NCBI GenBank assembly: GCA_964344155.1
Contig: CAYFMG010000009.1
Span: 1-38,940 of the forward strand
Source: UBA6164 sp964344155
GTDB lineage: Bacteria > Patescibacteriota > Gracilibacteria > BD1-5 > UBA6164
Direction: 5' to 3'
Length of the DNA: 38,940 nt
Part shown: positions 11,235-19,930 of the stretch, in pieces
Layout of the letters: each line of letters begins with the position of its first letter
How positions within the stretch are numbered: the stretch's first letter is position 1
The notes under the pieces: generated by a model
What the model was told of the DNA's origin: nothing
Database searches by the model: none
Seen by the model: the letters and a program-made list of their open reading frames with translations, nothing else
Made by a program: the position numbers and the translations under genes

Positions 11235-11522
11235 TTATTTCATTATATTTGCTATAGCTATCTGATCTGCTATAACTTTTTGTTTTGAACATCAAAGTAG
11301 ATCTTCTCTTGATACTTTTTTATCTGTTTCAATATCTTCTCTTAACCTAGATTCACTTTCTACAACAGATATAGTAGGTTTTATTCAAGTAGTATCTACC
11401 TCTTCTAAAAGCTCTATATACTTTAAAATTCAATTAATATCTCCAGCTATTTTTTCATTATCTACACTTATTTTACTTAAGTTTTTTGATAATTTTCCAA
11501 TTTGGTCTTGTGTTAAACTCAT
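11235..11522 (-). CDS. gatC: Asp/Glu-tRNA amidotransferase subunit C, GatC (95 aa)
   Basis: Small subunit of GatCAB, which turns misacylated Glu-tRNA(Gln) or Asp-tRNA(Asn) into Gln-tRNA(Gln) or Asn-tRNA(Asn). Family marks: QIGKLSKNLSKISV at the N-terminus, ILKYIELLEEVDTTGIKPT in the centre (the VDT.G.P motif; that Gly is TGA) and LREDIETDKKVSREDLLGCS near the end. Length is typical. The bacterial-type AspRS at 32732 is compatible with, but does not prove, a GatCAB indirect pathway. recF follows after 10 bases. Confidence 0.88.
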
Positions 11523-11588
11523 TTATTTGTATTATTATGTAAAATGGATATTATATGTAATATAATTTTAATTTTAAAAAAATCAAGT

Positions 11589-11963
11589 ATGTGATTAAAA
11601 GAAATGTTAAAACAAGCTTTTTCTGATGAAGAAAAAATCATACAAGAGAGGTATACTGCATCTAAGTTTAGCCTTATTTTGTCAGCTACCTTGTTTTTTA
11701 TAAACTTTTATTTTGTTTGAGCTAAATTTTATTTAGAATATTTTATTGAAAGCTTAATTTTTGTTTATATCTACTTACTTTTGTCATTTGTATTTTACTT
11801 TTACTTTTTAGTTAGAAAGCTTTTGTATTGAAAAGCTAAAGAGTATGTTTTTGCAATTTTAGCATTTGTTTTGATATTATTTTTCGTAACTTTTATGTCA
11901 CCTGTTTTTGCTGAGTGATGAGTGAGTGTTTTTCTAGATTTCCTTAGGTTATTTTTTAATTAA
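11589..11963 (+). CDS. Small integral membrane protein (124 aa)
   Basis: ATG at 11589 followed by TGA(Gly); Met6 (MLKQAFSDEEK) is an alternative start. After a charged N-terminal 25 residues come three to four hydrophobic helices (LILSATLFFINFYFVGA; SLIFVYIYLLLSFVFYFYFLV; YVFAILAFVLILFFVTFMSPVFA) and a short hydrophobic tail. No family recognised. The lipoprotein gene begins 6 bases after its stop, suggesting a two-gene operon. Confidence 0.7.
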
Positions 11964-11969
11964 TTTTTT

Positions 11970-12524
11970 ATGTTTAAAAAGAGTTTAGTTTTAATTTTTT
12001 CTATTTTATTTTTGATTTCTTGTTGATCTTCTATAGATACTGATACATCAGGATTAATGGAAAAGACTACTCCTAGTTTATCTATTCAGATACCAACAAC
12101 TTGGGAGGTTATTTCTAATGATAAAAATATATTACCAAGTATAAAGGATTCAAAGATAGAGTTGGCTGTTAGTTCACCTAAGACGGTTAATGGTTTTGCT
12201 AATAACTTATTAATATTATCTGATGACTTAAAGAAGTTTACAACATCAAAGGATTTTTCTATGCTTAATAATATATGAGCAGAAACAGATTATCTTGATT
12301 ATAAAAAGCTTGAATCAAAAGAGTTTACTTTTTTGGATGAGGAACAAAGCCTATTATACATCTTTGAGGCTAAATACAATCTAGACACTCCAAGACTAAA
12401 ATTTCTTCAAACTGCTCACATTTGTAACCAAAATAAGGCTTTTTTCTTAACTATTGCCATCCCAACAACAATAAAAGATACTTCAAAATATGAGTATTTA
12501 CTTAGTACTTTTGAGTGTAGGTAA
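11970..12524 (+). CDS. Lipoprotein (184 aa)
   Basis: MFKKSLVLIFSILFLISCGSS has a basic n-region, hydrophobic core and lipobox LISC with the acylated Cys at residue 18; the following Gly is TGA. The mature part has SIQIPTTWEVISNDKN near residue 38, DYKKLESKEF, and a single Cys pair late in the chain (AHICNQNK .. FECR). This looks like the small domain seen in lipoproteins with an IPttWe motif, possibly PsbP/MOG1-like, but that is a weak impression. A terminator follows. Confidence 0.75.
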
Positions 12525-12537
12525 GCAAAAAATTATA

Positions 12538-12574
12538 AAAAACTAATAAAAGATTTGCTTTTTATTAGTTTTTT
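12538..12574 (+). terminator. Intrinsic terminator after lipoprotein
   Basis: Stem aaaactaataaaa paired with ttttattagtttt, followed by T residues. Confidence 0.75.
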
Positions 12575-12602
12575 ATATAATTACTCACACTAATATATAT
12601 CT

Positions 12603-12676
12603 GGTGCCATGGCAGAGTGGTCATGCAGAGGTCTGCAACACCTTGTACAGCGGTTCAATTCCGCTTGGCACCTCCA
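12603..12676 (+). tRNA. tRNA-Cys (GCA)
   Basis: Full cloverleaf can be drawn. The acceptor ggtgcca pairs with tggcacc. The anticodon stem is gaggt/acctt around loop ctgcaac, giving anticodon GCA with U33 and A37. The T arm is agcgg-ttcaatt-ccgct. Discriminator base U73 is the identity mark of tRNA-Cys, and the CCA end is encoded at 12674-12676. This is an ordinary Cys tRNA; the Gly tRNA (UCA) needed to read TGA is not in this window. Confidence 0.95.
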
Positions 12677-12686
12677 AATAAAAATT

Positions 12687-12721
12687 AAAAAACTGATTAG
12701 TTAAATACTAGTCAGTTTTTT
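12687..12721 (+). terminator. Terminator after tRNA-Cys
   Basis: Stem aaaaactgattagt / actagtcagttttt with a 5-base loop and T run. Confidence 0.8.
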
Positions 12722-12753
12722 CGTGATAGATTCTAGTATTACAATAAATAAAC

Positions 12754-12781
12754 TTGATTTTTTTAAAAATATAGTTATTAT
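12754..12781 (+). promoter_or_regulatory. Sigma70-type promoter of the 78-aa gene
   Basis: TTGATT (12754-12759), 16-base spacer, TATTAT (12776-12781). A ribosome binding site (aaaggag) lies just before the ATG at 12828. Confidence 0.6.
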
Positions 12782-12827
12782 TAACAATAGTACTAATAAA
12801 CGATGTTAGCTACAAAAGGAGAAAAAA

Positions 12828-13064
12828 ATGAGTGTAACAAAGTATAATTTACCAATTTCAGTTAATGAAAAATTTACTGAAGAGATTATAATAGGTAAGT
12901 TGGATGAAATAACAGGAGGTACAGGATATAAGTGTGATTTCACTAAAGATCCTAAGACAGGATTTGTTATAAATATGATTTTTATTCATGAAGGGTTTAA
13001 TCCTAATATTGCATATGCATTAAGGGATAGGTTTCCAAATTCAAAGATAACCTTTGCTGATTAA
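12828..13064 (+). CDS. Small protein, standard-code type (78 aa), unknown
   Basis: MSVTKYNLPISVNEKFTEEI..., a soluble 78-residue protein with no signal or membrane segment. All of its glycines are GGN and none is TGA, unlike its neighbours, and it has a strong AAAGGAG ribosome binding site 8 bases before ATG. It stands alone between a promoter and a terminator. No family recognised. Composition and initiation signals place it in the set of apparently acquired, standard-code-like genes of this window. Confidence 0.75.
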   Translation: MSVTKYNLPISVNEKFTEEIIIGKLDEITGGTGYKCDFTKDPKTGFVINMIFIHEGFNPNIAYALRDRFPNSKITFAD

Positions 13065-13078
13065 ATAAAAACATTTAA

Positions 13079-13108
13079 AAACAGGAAACATTTGTTTCCT
13101 GTTTTTTT
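13079..13108. terminator. Terminator between convergent units
   Basis: Stem acaggaaac (13081-13089) with gtttcctgt (13094-13102), then T7. It ends the 78-aa gene; the five-gene minus-strand operon ends just beyond it from the other side. Confidence 0.8.
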
Positions 13109-13124
13109 GTATATTAAATTTCAA

Positions 13125-13616
13125 TTAATACTCAATAATTTCATCAATTTTATTAAAAATTCTATCATTCCATTCTTTTTTTCTATATTTCATAACTAAT
13201 TCAGCTAATACTTTACATCTTTCAATCTCAGGAATATTGTTTGTTTTTACGTAAAAAAGATAATTATCATAAACATCAGCCATTTTTATTATCATTGCAT
13301 CTTCTCATACTATAGAACATCTTTTTACAATATCTTCTAATATTTCAGATTTTTCTAATTTTTTATTCTTTGAGTTAGCTTTTATTATTTCTAATACTTC
13401 ATTTCAAAATAAATTATTAATTTCATATTCTGGCATTTCTGTATCCTCTAAACCATCATGTAGTAATCATGCTATTTGTAAATCTTCATTATATCAATGA
13501 TTCCAAAGATAGACTCATACTCTTACACTATGGTATAAAGCAGGCTTTTTTTGATCTTCTTTTGGATAATATTTATGTAATAATCTTAATGCTTTTTCAA
13601 ATTTAAATCAATTCAT
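13125..13616 (-). CDS. HD-domain phosphohydrolase, SpoT/MESH1-like (163 aa)
   Basis: Small HD-superfamily metal-dependent phosphohydrolase. Motifs in order: His29 in LYHSVRVGVYL, His53-Asp54 in IAGLLHDGLEDTE, Glu57-Asp58 in the same segment, and Asp114 in IIKMADVYDN. This pattern (H..HD..ED..D) is that of the (p)ppGpp hydrolase domain of SpoT and the stand-alone MESH1 enzymes; related HD proteins act on other nucleotides. It is the last gene of a five-gene minus-strand operon, 6 bases after the glycosyltransferase-like gene. A hydrolase of a nucleotide or a sugar-phosphate in that pathway is possible. Six to seven glycines are TGA. Confidence 0.8.
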
Positions 13617-13622
13617 ATTATT

Positions 13623-14480
13623 TTAATTATTTAGTAAAATATCTAATACTTTAGGTAAATATATATCTCTATTATTTTTAATCCATTTTCTTTTATTTGC
13701 AAGTTTTTCATCTAATTTCTCATCATTAATCAAATTTGGAATATCTTCTATACTATCATGAAAATCTCTATATTGATGTATTAATCATGAATTATTATAA
13801 AAATCTTTATAAGCTTCTTCTGTTTTCTGATATATTCAACTAATAGTATTAGAATTTATTGTAACCTCTAAAGGACTATGATCCATTTCTCACTTAGGGT
13901 TTGAGAAAATTAATCACATAACAGTTAAAGATGTTTTTGCACATAATCACCTTAAAACTCATACCTTGTTTATAATTGTTATATTATTAGGTATATTAAC
14001 TCAATTTAAAAAATTATTTGGTATGGGGTGTCTTGGAACTACAGCTATTTTATATGGTAGTTTTCAAAGTATTCCCCACATTTTAGGATTATATTCTTTT
14101 TCAGTTTTTTTATCATTTATTTTAACATTAGAAACAACTATATCAAATGTTTCAATTTGATTTAAATCTGTATCCATAGTCATATCAGTACAAGTTGCAA
14201 GCTTGTAAACATCTATACATGATTGTACTTGATTTTCAAATTTTCAAGAAATATCAGTTCTGAATCATATACATTTTTCATGTATTCATTTAGATCAGTC
14301 TATAATATTTATATCTTTATGTTTTGATAAAAATTTAGAAACATTAAAAAGTTCTAAATCAGAATTAAAAGGTGTTACATAAATATTCCACTTTATTCAG
14401 TATTTCTTAAATTCAGATATTAAAAATTCTAAAGAATATAGTTCTCAAATTTCTCTTATTGCAAAATTTACTTTGTTCAT
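13623..14480 (-). CDS. GT-B glycosyltransferase-like protein related to KdtA/WaaA, GT30 (285 aa)
   Basis: The C-terminal half follows the GT30 (3-deoxy-D-manno-octulosonate transferase) pattern: AVVPRHP at ~147-152, then VGVLRGLCAKTSLTVMG in place of GDTMGELLLLYA, and GEMDHSPLEVTINSNTISG at ~198-215 in place of GGHNPLEPA. The N-terminal domain is shorter than in KdtA (285 aa in total against ~420), and no membrane anchor is visible. It probably binds a nucleotide-sugar and transfers a glycosyl unit, but donor and acceptor are unknown; an organism like this need not make LPS. Its start overlaps the end of the kinase gene by 13 bases, indicating translational coupling in the operon. Confidence 0.6.
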
Positions 14481-15469
14481 TTTATTATTGTGTTAATTAA
14501 TGTAGAATATCATTTTACCATATTATCAAAATGAGTATGATCAAATACTAATATATCAGTTCAAGATTCTTTTAAAGTATTATTCCATTTTTCAATATGA
14601 TTATTTTTTATTTCTTGGTTAAAATAAGGGAAATGGTATGTGGCTCAGACTATAAAATCAGGAACATTATTTAAATCTGATAAAATAGTAATTGCTTTTT
14701 TAACTCATGTTACTAGTAAAATGATTTTATCAACTTTTACTTGATTAATATTTTTCTTGAATCATTCTCATAATAGTAGTTCTGGTTTATAGCTTGTTTT
14801 TCTTTTTAAGACATCGTTTTTGACTTGAGGAGTATTTATTTGAGTTATATGAGGATTTTCTTTTATTGTTTTCTGAGATATGGATATAGAATTATCAGTT
14901 GAAGATACATATAAGTCTTTATTTTGTATATCTGCTAATAACCAGTCATCTGAAACAACTTCTCCTTCTCATAATAATTGAGACATATTTAATAGTCATG
15001 TAGTTTTTCCTACTCTATGTCATCATACCATCATTATTCATCAAGTTTGTTCTGATTTTATTGCTGATCAGTGTACCGGTAATATTGATTCATTTCAATT
15101 ACACCATAATGTAGCTAATCAGCTTATTGCTGATTTAAATATTCAAAATCAATCTCATTCAACATATGCTGTATTACTATTATTATTAATAAATCAAAGA
15201 GCTTTTGTATTATATGTAGAATTAAAATATAATTTTCATAATGAGTCATTATATTCTTTTTTATTAATTATTTCAAATTTTTCCTCTAGTAATTCAAATA
15301 GAGAAAAATCGTTAAAGTATACTTCTATTTTAAATCAATTTGAAAGTCTAAGCATAGCTGAATGGTAATTTTTTATTCATTCAACTCATTTTATAACATT
15401 TAAGCTTTCTATCCAGTTTATTTCACTATCTATAGTTTCAATATGTGTATTTGTAATTATTGTATTCAT
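14468..15469 (-). CDS. HprK-like P-loop kinase (333 aa)
   Basis: The central segment LPVHGSAIKS..GGIMMVGGHRVGKTTGLLNMS (P-loop ~149-157) followed by EGEVVSDDWLLADI matches the HPr kinase/phosphorylase-like fold, where the His-Gly-Ser/Ala strand, P-loop and SDD motif occur in that order. It lacks the HprK N-terminal domain, and no HPr gene is nearby. HprK-related kinases without PTS partners are known from peptide-modification and capsule-type gene clusters, sometimes near radical SAM enzymes. Here it sits between an HxxxH protein (6 bases upstream) and the GT30-like gene (13-base overlap). The substrate is unknown; a serine of a peptide or a sugar is plausible. Nearly all Gly in the P-loop region are TGA. 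Confidence 0.75.
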
Positions 15470-15475
15470 AATAAG

Positions 15476-16069
15476 TTATACTACGGTTATTTTATATTTT
15501 TTTGATCTTGAAAGATCTAAGTTTAATGGAGGTTTAATACCTTTAAATTCCATATATTCATCATTTTTTTCTTTTAAGAAGTTTTTATCCCATTTATAAT
15601 GAAAATCTTCCATAGAGCCTTTTTTTCAAGTAATTAAGAAATTCCAGAAATGTTCATAATCAGTATACATAAAAGAAATATACTTTTGGTCTAGTTCTTT
15701 ATCAAAATCAAATATTTCTTTTAATAATCATTTTCATATTTTAAAAGCTTCTTCTTCATATATAAAATATTTTACTTTAAAATCATTACTTAAACTTAGA
15801 GGTAGAGGTCTAGAGTTAACTATTTCTAGCATATTATCATATTTATGGGTAGTTCAATATTGAACTAAGTGTCAAAAAACATGAGATAATATAAATAATG
15901 TTCACACAACACCTCTTTTTCTAACATCTATAGCAATTATGTTATTTTCCCATTGAGCAACCTGATCAGCTAAACTAATTTGATGATCAAAAAGATAAAC
16001 ATCTAAATCATAATTACTTTTTAAATATTTTATTGTTTTTAAAAGTAATTTTTCAAAATTATAATTCAT
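15476..16069 (-). CDS. HxxxH putative metalloprotein, ImmA/IrrE-like but lacking the catalytic Glu (197 aa)
   Basis: Contains LFILSHVFGHLVQYG (His63, His67) and, some 40 residues on, FIYEEEAFKIGKGLL (Glu105-107). This spacing resembles gluzincin peptidases of the M78 (ImmA/IrrE) type, where HExxH plus a downstream Glu bind zinc. The normal catalytic Glu is Val here, so it may bind metal without cleaving peptides. No signal peptide or membrane segment. Second gene of the radical SAM operon: 48 bases after that gene and 6 bases before the HprK-like gene. Function unknown. Confidence 0.6.
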
Positions 16070-16117
16070 TTTTAATTAATTATTATATAAAAAAACAAGG
16101 AACACTTAATATTAAGA

Positions 16118-16894
16118 TTAAGTTTTTCAATACATGCATATATTACATATTTCTCTACTAAAGTAACCAGTAATAGCTTCCATTCTAATATTTTGAAACT
16201 CCTTTCATAAATAAATATCTAGTAAATTTTCTTCACTAACATTTCAAAAAACATTATTTGAATGATAATCATTACAGCATAATATAAAATCTCAATTTGA
16301 ATTAATGGTTATACAATTAGTAGCTTTACAAAAAAAGTTTTTTGTTTGATCTGGCGAAAGATCAATTTCACCTCATCTATTATAAAACTTTCATTTTTGA
16401 TCCATTTTTTTAAATTTAAAGATTATACCATCAGGATTATTCTCTTTATAATTTATTACTTCTTTAAGTCATTTAGAAGGTTTGGATCAATGCTGGGTTA
16501 CTGTTAATTTATTTACTCAACAATCTACTAGTTCTTTATATAACTCAAGAGTTAAGTAGTCACCATTAGAATATATTACTATGGTTGCTTCAGGCACATT
16601 TTTTGATGCTATAGATATAAGTTTAGGGATCCTTTTATCTAAAAGGGGTTCATTATATCTTTGTAAACATATTTCTCATTTATATCATACTTTTCAAAGA
16701 TCAGAAACAATTTTCGTAAATACTTCTTCATTCATAAAAGAGTTGTTTTTAATTAGAGCATTATTATGTTTACTGTTTGGACAGTATGAACATTTTCTAT
16801 TACATGCTGTGGATGTTTCTATATCTACTACTTCAATATTTTGAATTAAATATTCTTTATGTTCCATAGATAAATATGTATCAATATGATTCAT
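16118..16894 (-). CDS. Radical SAM protein with SPASM domain (258 aa)
   Basis: Starts MNHIDTYLSMEHKEYL. The [4Fe-4S]-SAM motif C-x3-C-x2-C is at Cys31, Cys35 and Cys38 (STACNRKCSYCPN). It is followed by EICLQRYNEPLLD (the sugar/SAM-binding strand) and VIYSNGDYL. The C-terminal part carries a SPASM-type cysteine set: FFCKATNCITINSNGDFILCCNDY, then FGNVSEENLLDIY and EICNICMYG. SPASM enzymes modify peptides (RiPPs), proteins or carbohydrates by radical chemistry. This is the first gene of a five-gene minus-strand operon with HxxxH, HprK-like, GT30-like and HD proteins. No PqqD-like gene or precursor peptide is obvious in the operon. Confidence 0.88.
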
Positions 16895-17046
16895 AAGGTA
16901 TTTTTTAAAAGGTTAATATATAAATTATATAAAAATAACAATTATTAATAATACTTAACTGTTGATTTTTATATAACATGATTGTATTTTTAATCAAAAA
17001 GAAAAATACTGAAAAAATTAAGAAAAAAATATTAATATTTATACAT

Positions 17047-17074
17047 TTGACTTTCATAAATAAATCCATATCTT
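17047..17074 (+). promoter_or_regulatory. Sigma70-type promoter of the secreted 17164 gene
   Basis: TTGACT (17047-17052), 16-base spacer, TATCTT (17069-17074), giving a leader of roughly 80 bases. The 269-base gap to the divergent radical SAM operon should also hold that operon's promoter, which I could not place with confidence. Confidence 0.5.
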
Positions 17075-17163
17075 AATTTGGATATTCATTTTCTAAACGT
17101 CAGAAGAAATGGTATCGTAGTTTTTTCTATAATTTATCTGACAACCGTAAGGAGAAAACGCCT

Positions 17164-17583
17164 ATGCGTAGTTATACCAAGAAGTTGTTATCAACGGTAA
17201 TACCACCAATTGTGGCAGCATTTATGTTGATTGGAGGAGCTGCTCAGGCATCTGAATCGCCACCAGGTTTTAGTGATCTGGATCGCTGTCCTATGACAGA
17301 GACTATGGTTGACGAAGGTGCTACTGCTGTAACTGCAGCACTTGATGAAGGCGCTACTGCCGTAATGGCAGTTAACAAAGATGTGACGCCATTTGTACAA
17401 CAGGGGCCAGTAATGGCTTCAGTTCAGACAATGGGATCACAGTCTATCGCGGTAGCTGTTGCTACTCAATTTAAACCGGAACCATCGAGTGAGATAGGAG
17501 AGGGTAGTAGTGGACACACTATTATGCCTGAAACCTTTTCTCTACAGGATTCTTCCTGACGACGGTTCTTAACCCTTACATAA
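17164..17583 (+). CDS. Small exported protein, standard-code type, with TGA at its original end (139 aa if TGA is Gly)
   Basis: MRSYTKKLLSTVIPPIVAAFMLIGGAAQA is a clear signal peptide with AQA cleavage site. The mature part is Ala/Val/Thr-rich with a short internal repeat, VDEGATAVTAALDEGATAVMAV. An AAGGAG ribosome binding site precedes the ATG. Codon usage (CGT, GGC, GCG, GGN only) differs sharply from neighbours. There is one in-frame TGA at 17557-17559. In a standard-code organism the protein would end there at 131 aa; in this one it reads on as GRRFLTLT to TAA at 17581-17583, which abuts the terminator. The extension also contains CGA and CGG, codons absent or nearly so in the native genes. 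Function unknown. Confidence 0.7.
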
Positions 17584-17609
17584 AAAACTCCCCCTAGGGG
17601 GAGTTTTTT
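17583..17609 (+). terminator. Strong intrinsic terminator
   Basis: GC-rich stem aaaaactccccc / gggggagttttt with almost no loop, then T residues. It begins at the TAA of the preceding gene. Confidence 0.85.
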
Positions 17610-17636
17610 GCTATAAGAATATAATCAATTTTTCAC

Positions 17637-17664
17637 TTGACTTATAAAGAAAAAATATTATAAT
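17637..17664 (+). promoter_or_regulatory. Consensus sigma70-type promoter of the 89-aa gene
   Basis: TTGACT (17637-17642), 16-base spacer, perfect TATAAT (17659-17664). Confidence 0.7.
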
Positions 17665-17731
17665 AAAGTCACTGAAATATCCATAGGGGATGTGGAAGTA
17701 TAAACTTTCTTAAAGTACAGGAGATACTAAG

Positions 17732-18001
17732 ATGATATTAAGAAATTTAATTAAAGAGAAATCGCATAATATTAATTTAATATTAGCAATTTCATCAGGG
17801 CTATTAACAGCAACATTATATGTTGGTAATTTAAATTATCCAACAAATGCTATAGTAGTAACTTTGGTTATATTATCTGCTGTTTCTATTCTTGCTATAA
17901 CTCAAATAGCAAAAAATATAAACAATAGTGATAAAATTAAAGAGTTGAAACAAATAGTTACAACTCTAGAAAAACAAATTAAGGAGGTATTAAACAAATA
18001 A
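17732..18001 (+). CDS. Small membrane protein with C-terminal coiled coil (89 aa)
   Basis: MILRNLIKEKSHNINLILAISS... has two hydrophobic helices (residues ~14-33 and ~39-60), then a charged heptad-like tail (SDKIKELKQIVTTLEKQIKEVL). The ribosome binding site caggag is 9 bases before ATG. Both glycines are GGN. It belongs to the standard-code-like set. Family unknown; topology resembles small membrane proteins with a cytoplasmic coiled-coil tail. Confidence 0.75.
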   Translation: MILRNLIKEKSHNINLILAISSGLLTATLYVGNLNYPTNAIVVTLVILSAVSILAITQIAKNINNSDKIKELKQIVTTLEKQIKEVLNK

Positions 18002-18086
18002 ACGTAAGTTGTAGTTATTTTTTTAATCTAGATTGATTGATTTATTAATATATATATGGTGATTATAATGAATAACTTAGAGAAAT

Positions 18087-18124
18087 AAGAGGCTGTAGAA
18101 TAATCTACAGCCTCTTTATTTTTT
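18087..18124. terminator. Terminator between convergent genes
   Basis: Stem aagaggctgtaga / tctacagcctctt with a 4-base loop and a T-rich tail. It lies between the 89-aa gene and the convergent lipoprotein gene, whose stop codon begins immediately after. Confidence 0.8.
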
Positions 18125-18400
18125 TTATTGTTCTTTCTCAGATTCTTCGTAAAGATTTTTCTCTAATCCTTCAATTACAAAATCTAAATCTTTTATAGTA
18201 ATACTTAATCCTTCAATTTCTTCATTTAATCACTTTATTTCTGATTTTAGTTTTTCAATTTCTTCCTGTTTTTCTTCAAGTGTATTTATACAACTATTTG
18301 TTGTTGATTTAACTTTTGCTATTTCTACATCTACATTAGATGTATCATTGTTACAAGAAAACAATAAAAAAATAGGTAAAATTAGTAGTATTTTTTTCAT
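18125..18400 (-). CDS. Small coiled-coil lipoprotein (91 aa)
   Basis: MKKILLILPIFLLFSCNND: signal peptide with lipobox LFSC, Cys16 acylated. The rest is a long heptad-patterned coiled coil (EEKQEEIEKLKSEIKGLNEEIEGLSITIKDLD). One TGA reads as Gly in the middle. Similar in plan to short Lpp-like or spacer lipoproteins, but no family assigned. Confidence 0.75.
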
Positions 18401-18524
18401 AACATTTTTTATTACAACATAATCATTATTATGTTACTCGTAATTTAATTTTTGTCTAATAATTATTTGAAAAAAATAAATTTTAATTATTATACCTTAA
18501 GTTTACTTACTAAAAAAACAAACC

Positions 18525-19565
18525 ATGAAAAAAATACTTATTTTAATCACTTTACTAATCATACCATTTAGTTTATTAGCAGAGTATAAAATTACTGAAA
18601 AAGATAAAATGTTGATAAACAAAGTAGAGAAAAAAATATATAATATAATTGATTCTAGTTATCGTTATGAAAAGCCTATTACACCTGATTTTATTATAAA
18701 TAGAATAGAAACTATTATAGAAGAGAGAAATCTTAGTTGAAGATTAAAAGTAGTACTTGAAACTATTATAGAAAATATAGAAAAAAAATATACAGTATCT
18801 CTAAAAATAGAAAATACAACATGAATGGAAGCAGATTTTTTTGCTAAACAAATAAATGTCTTTTGAGTAAAAGTATTTGCAACAAAAAAGGTAGGAGATA
18901 GGAAAATAATGCATGCAGCTACAATTATGGCAGAATATTTAGACAATAATGAAGATTGAGCAGTAGATAATAAAATGCTAGTAAATAAATTGAAAGAAAA
19001 AAAAGCAGCCCTTGTTATGTTTTATGATGAAAATGATTCAGAGAGATTTTTTGAAAATTATGATTCTGAAGATTTTTTAGAAAAATATGAAATTCAAGAC
19101 TTACTTGATTTTGAAACAAGACCAAATTGATTTCCACATAATAAAAATTCTATAGAGTTTGATGCTAGTATAGAAGAAGTACTACATTTAATAAGCTCTA
19201 AATGATATTCTGATCTTTATAATGGCTTACTTTGAGAAAATGATACTTCAGCATTATCTTTATATATGGATAAAGCAAGATGAGATACTTTTTATGATAC
19301 ACCAGATGAATATCCAGAAGATGCTTGGTATACATATTATGATGAAACATGTGATTATAATTGTCAATTAACAGAATATTTTTATTGGGCATTCACATCT
19401 TATTTATGATGACAAAATTCTTACTCTAGACTACAAGAAATAGAAGAAGAATGGAAACTTAATACAAAACAAAAATTGATAGAGAGAGATAATGTATATA
19501 CTATTTTTGAAAATTTAGATAGTTTTTTACCAAGTAAACTACCTGATGGTAAATATATGAAATAG
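18525..19565 (+). CDS. Exported protein with EF-hand-like calcium loop (346 aa)
   Basis: MKKILILITLLIIPFSLLA is a signal peptide. In the middle, KIMHAATIMAEYLDNNEDGAVDNKMLV contains a DxNxDGxxD calcium-type loop at residues 140-148, followed by LKEKKAALVMFYDEN, and later IEFDASIEEVLHLISSKGYSD. I recognise this order (HAA..AEYLDN.EDG..DN, then EVLHLIS) from secreted proteins of many environmental bacteria that have no assigned function. There is a single Cys pair (ETCDYNCQL). Ends with TAG. Glycine is mostly TGA. Probably a periplasmic or extracellular calcium-binding enzyme or binding protein. Confidence 0.7.
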
Positions 19566-19633
19566 CAAAAAAAGTTGTGTTTATAGATATATCTATATAA
19601 TTAAAAAATATTTTTTAATTTATATTAAAGGTT

Positions 19634-19930
19634 TTGAGTAATTTAGAAAAAAACAAAAAAGATTTAAATGATATTAATGCTTTTTTAGATCAAAGAGTAG
19701 ACTTATTACTAAAAGTTGAAAACTGAGAAATATGTGTAAATAATTTCGCTGATTCTTATAAAACATTATTACTAGAAATAGTCGAGTATTTCGAAAACCA
19801 TAATGAGTATAGTATTTCAATTAAATCATCAATAGACCTACAGTTATTAGAAATTGTAAAAGAATTAAAAAGAAAAATAGATCTATTAGTAAATTATTGA
19901 GAGAACGGTTTTTATAAACCTAATAAATAA
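19634..19930 (+). CDS. Small helical protein, TTG start (98 aa)
   Basis: Begins at TTG (19634) with AAAGG directly upstream; no ATG is available in frame. MSNLEKNKKDLNDINAFLDQ..., all-helical and charged, no signal or membrane segment. Two TGA codons read as Gly. It follows the EF-hand-like gene by 68 bases and ends at a terminator. Unknown function. Confidence 0.6.

Noticed and set aside
10187..11522. Replication origin near recF
   Set aside because: No dnaA, dnaN or gyr gene and no DnaA-box cluster is visible; recF is paired with gatC instead.
12603..12676. tRNA-Gly(UCA) that would explain the recoding
   Set aside because: The anticodon is GCA and the discriminator U73, so it is tRNA-Cys.
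13623..14480. True Kdo transferase and LPS synthesis
   Set aside because: Only the C-terminal GT30 pattern is present, the protein is short and unanchored, and no LPS gene is nearby; only a GT-B-like call is supported.
16581..16844. Plus-strand frame of 87 codons
   Set aside because: It lies antisense to the radical SAM gene, whose Cys motif and TGA glycines show the true frame.
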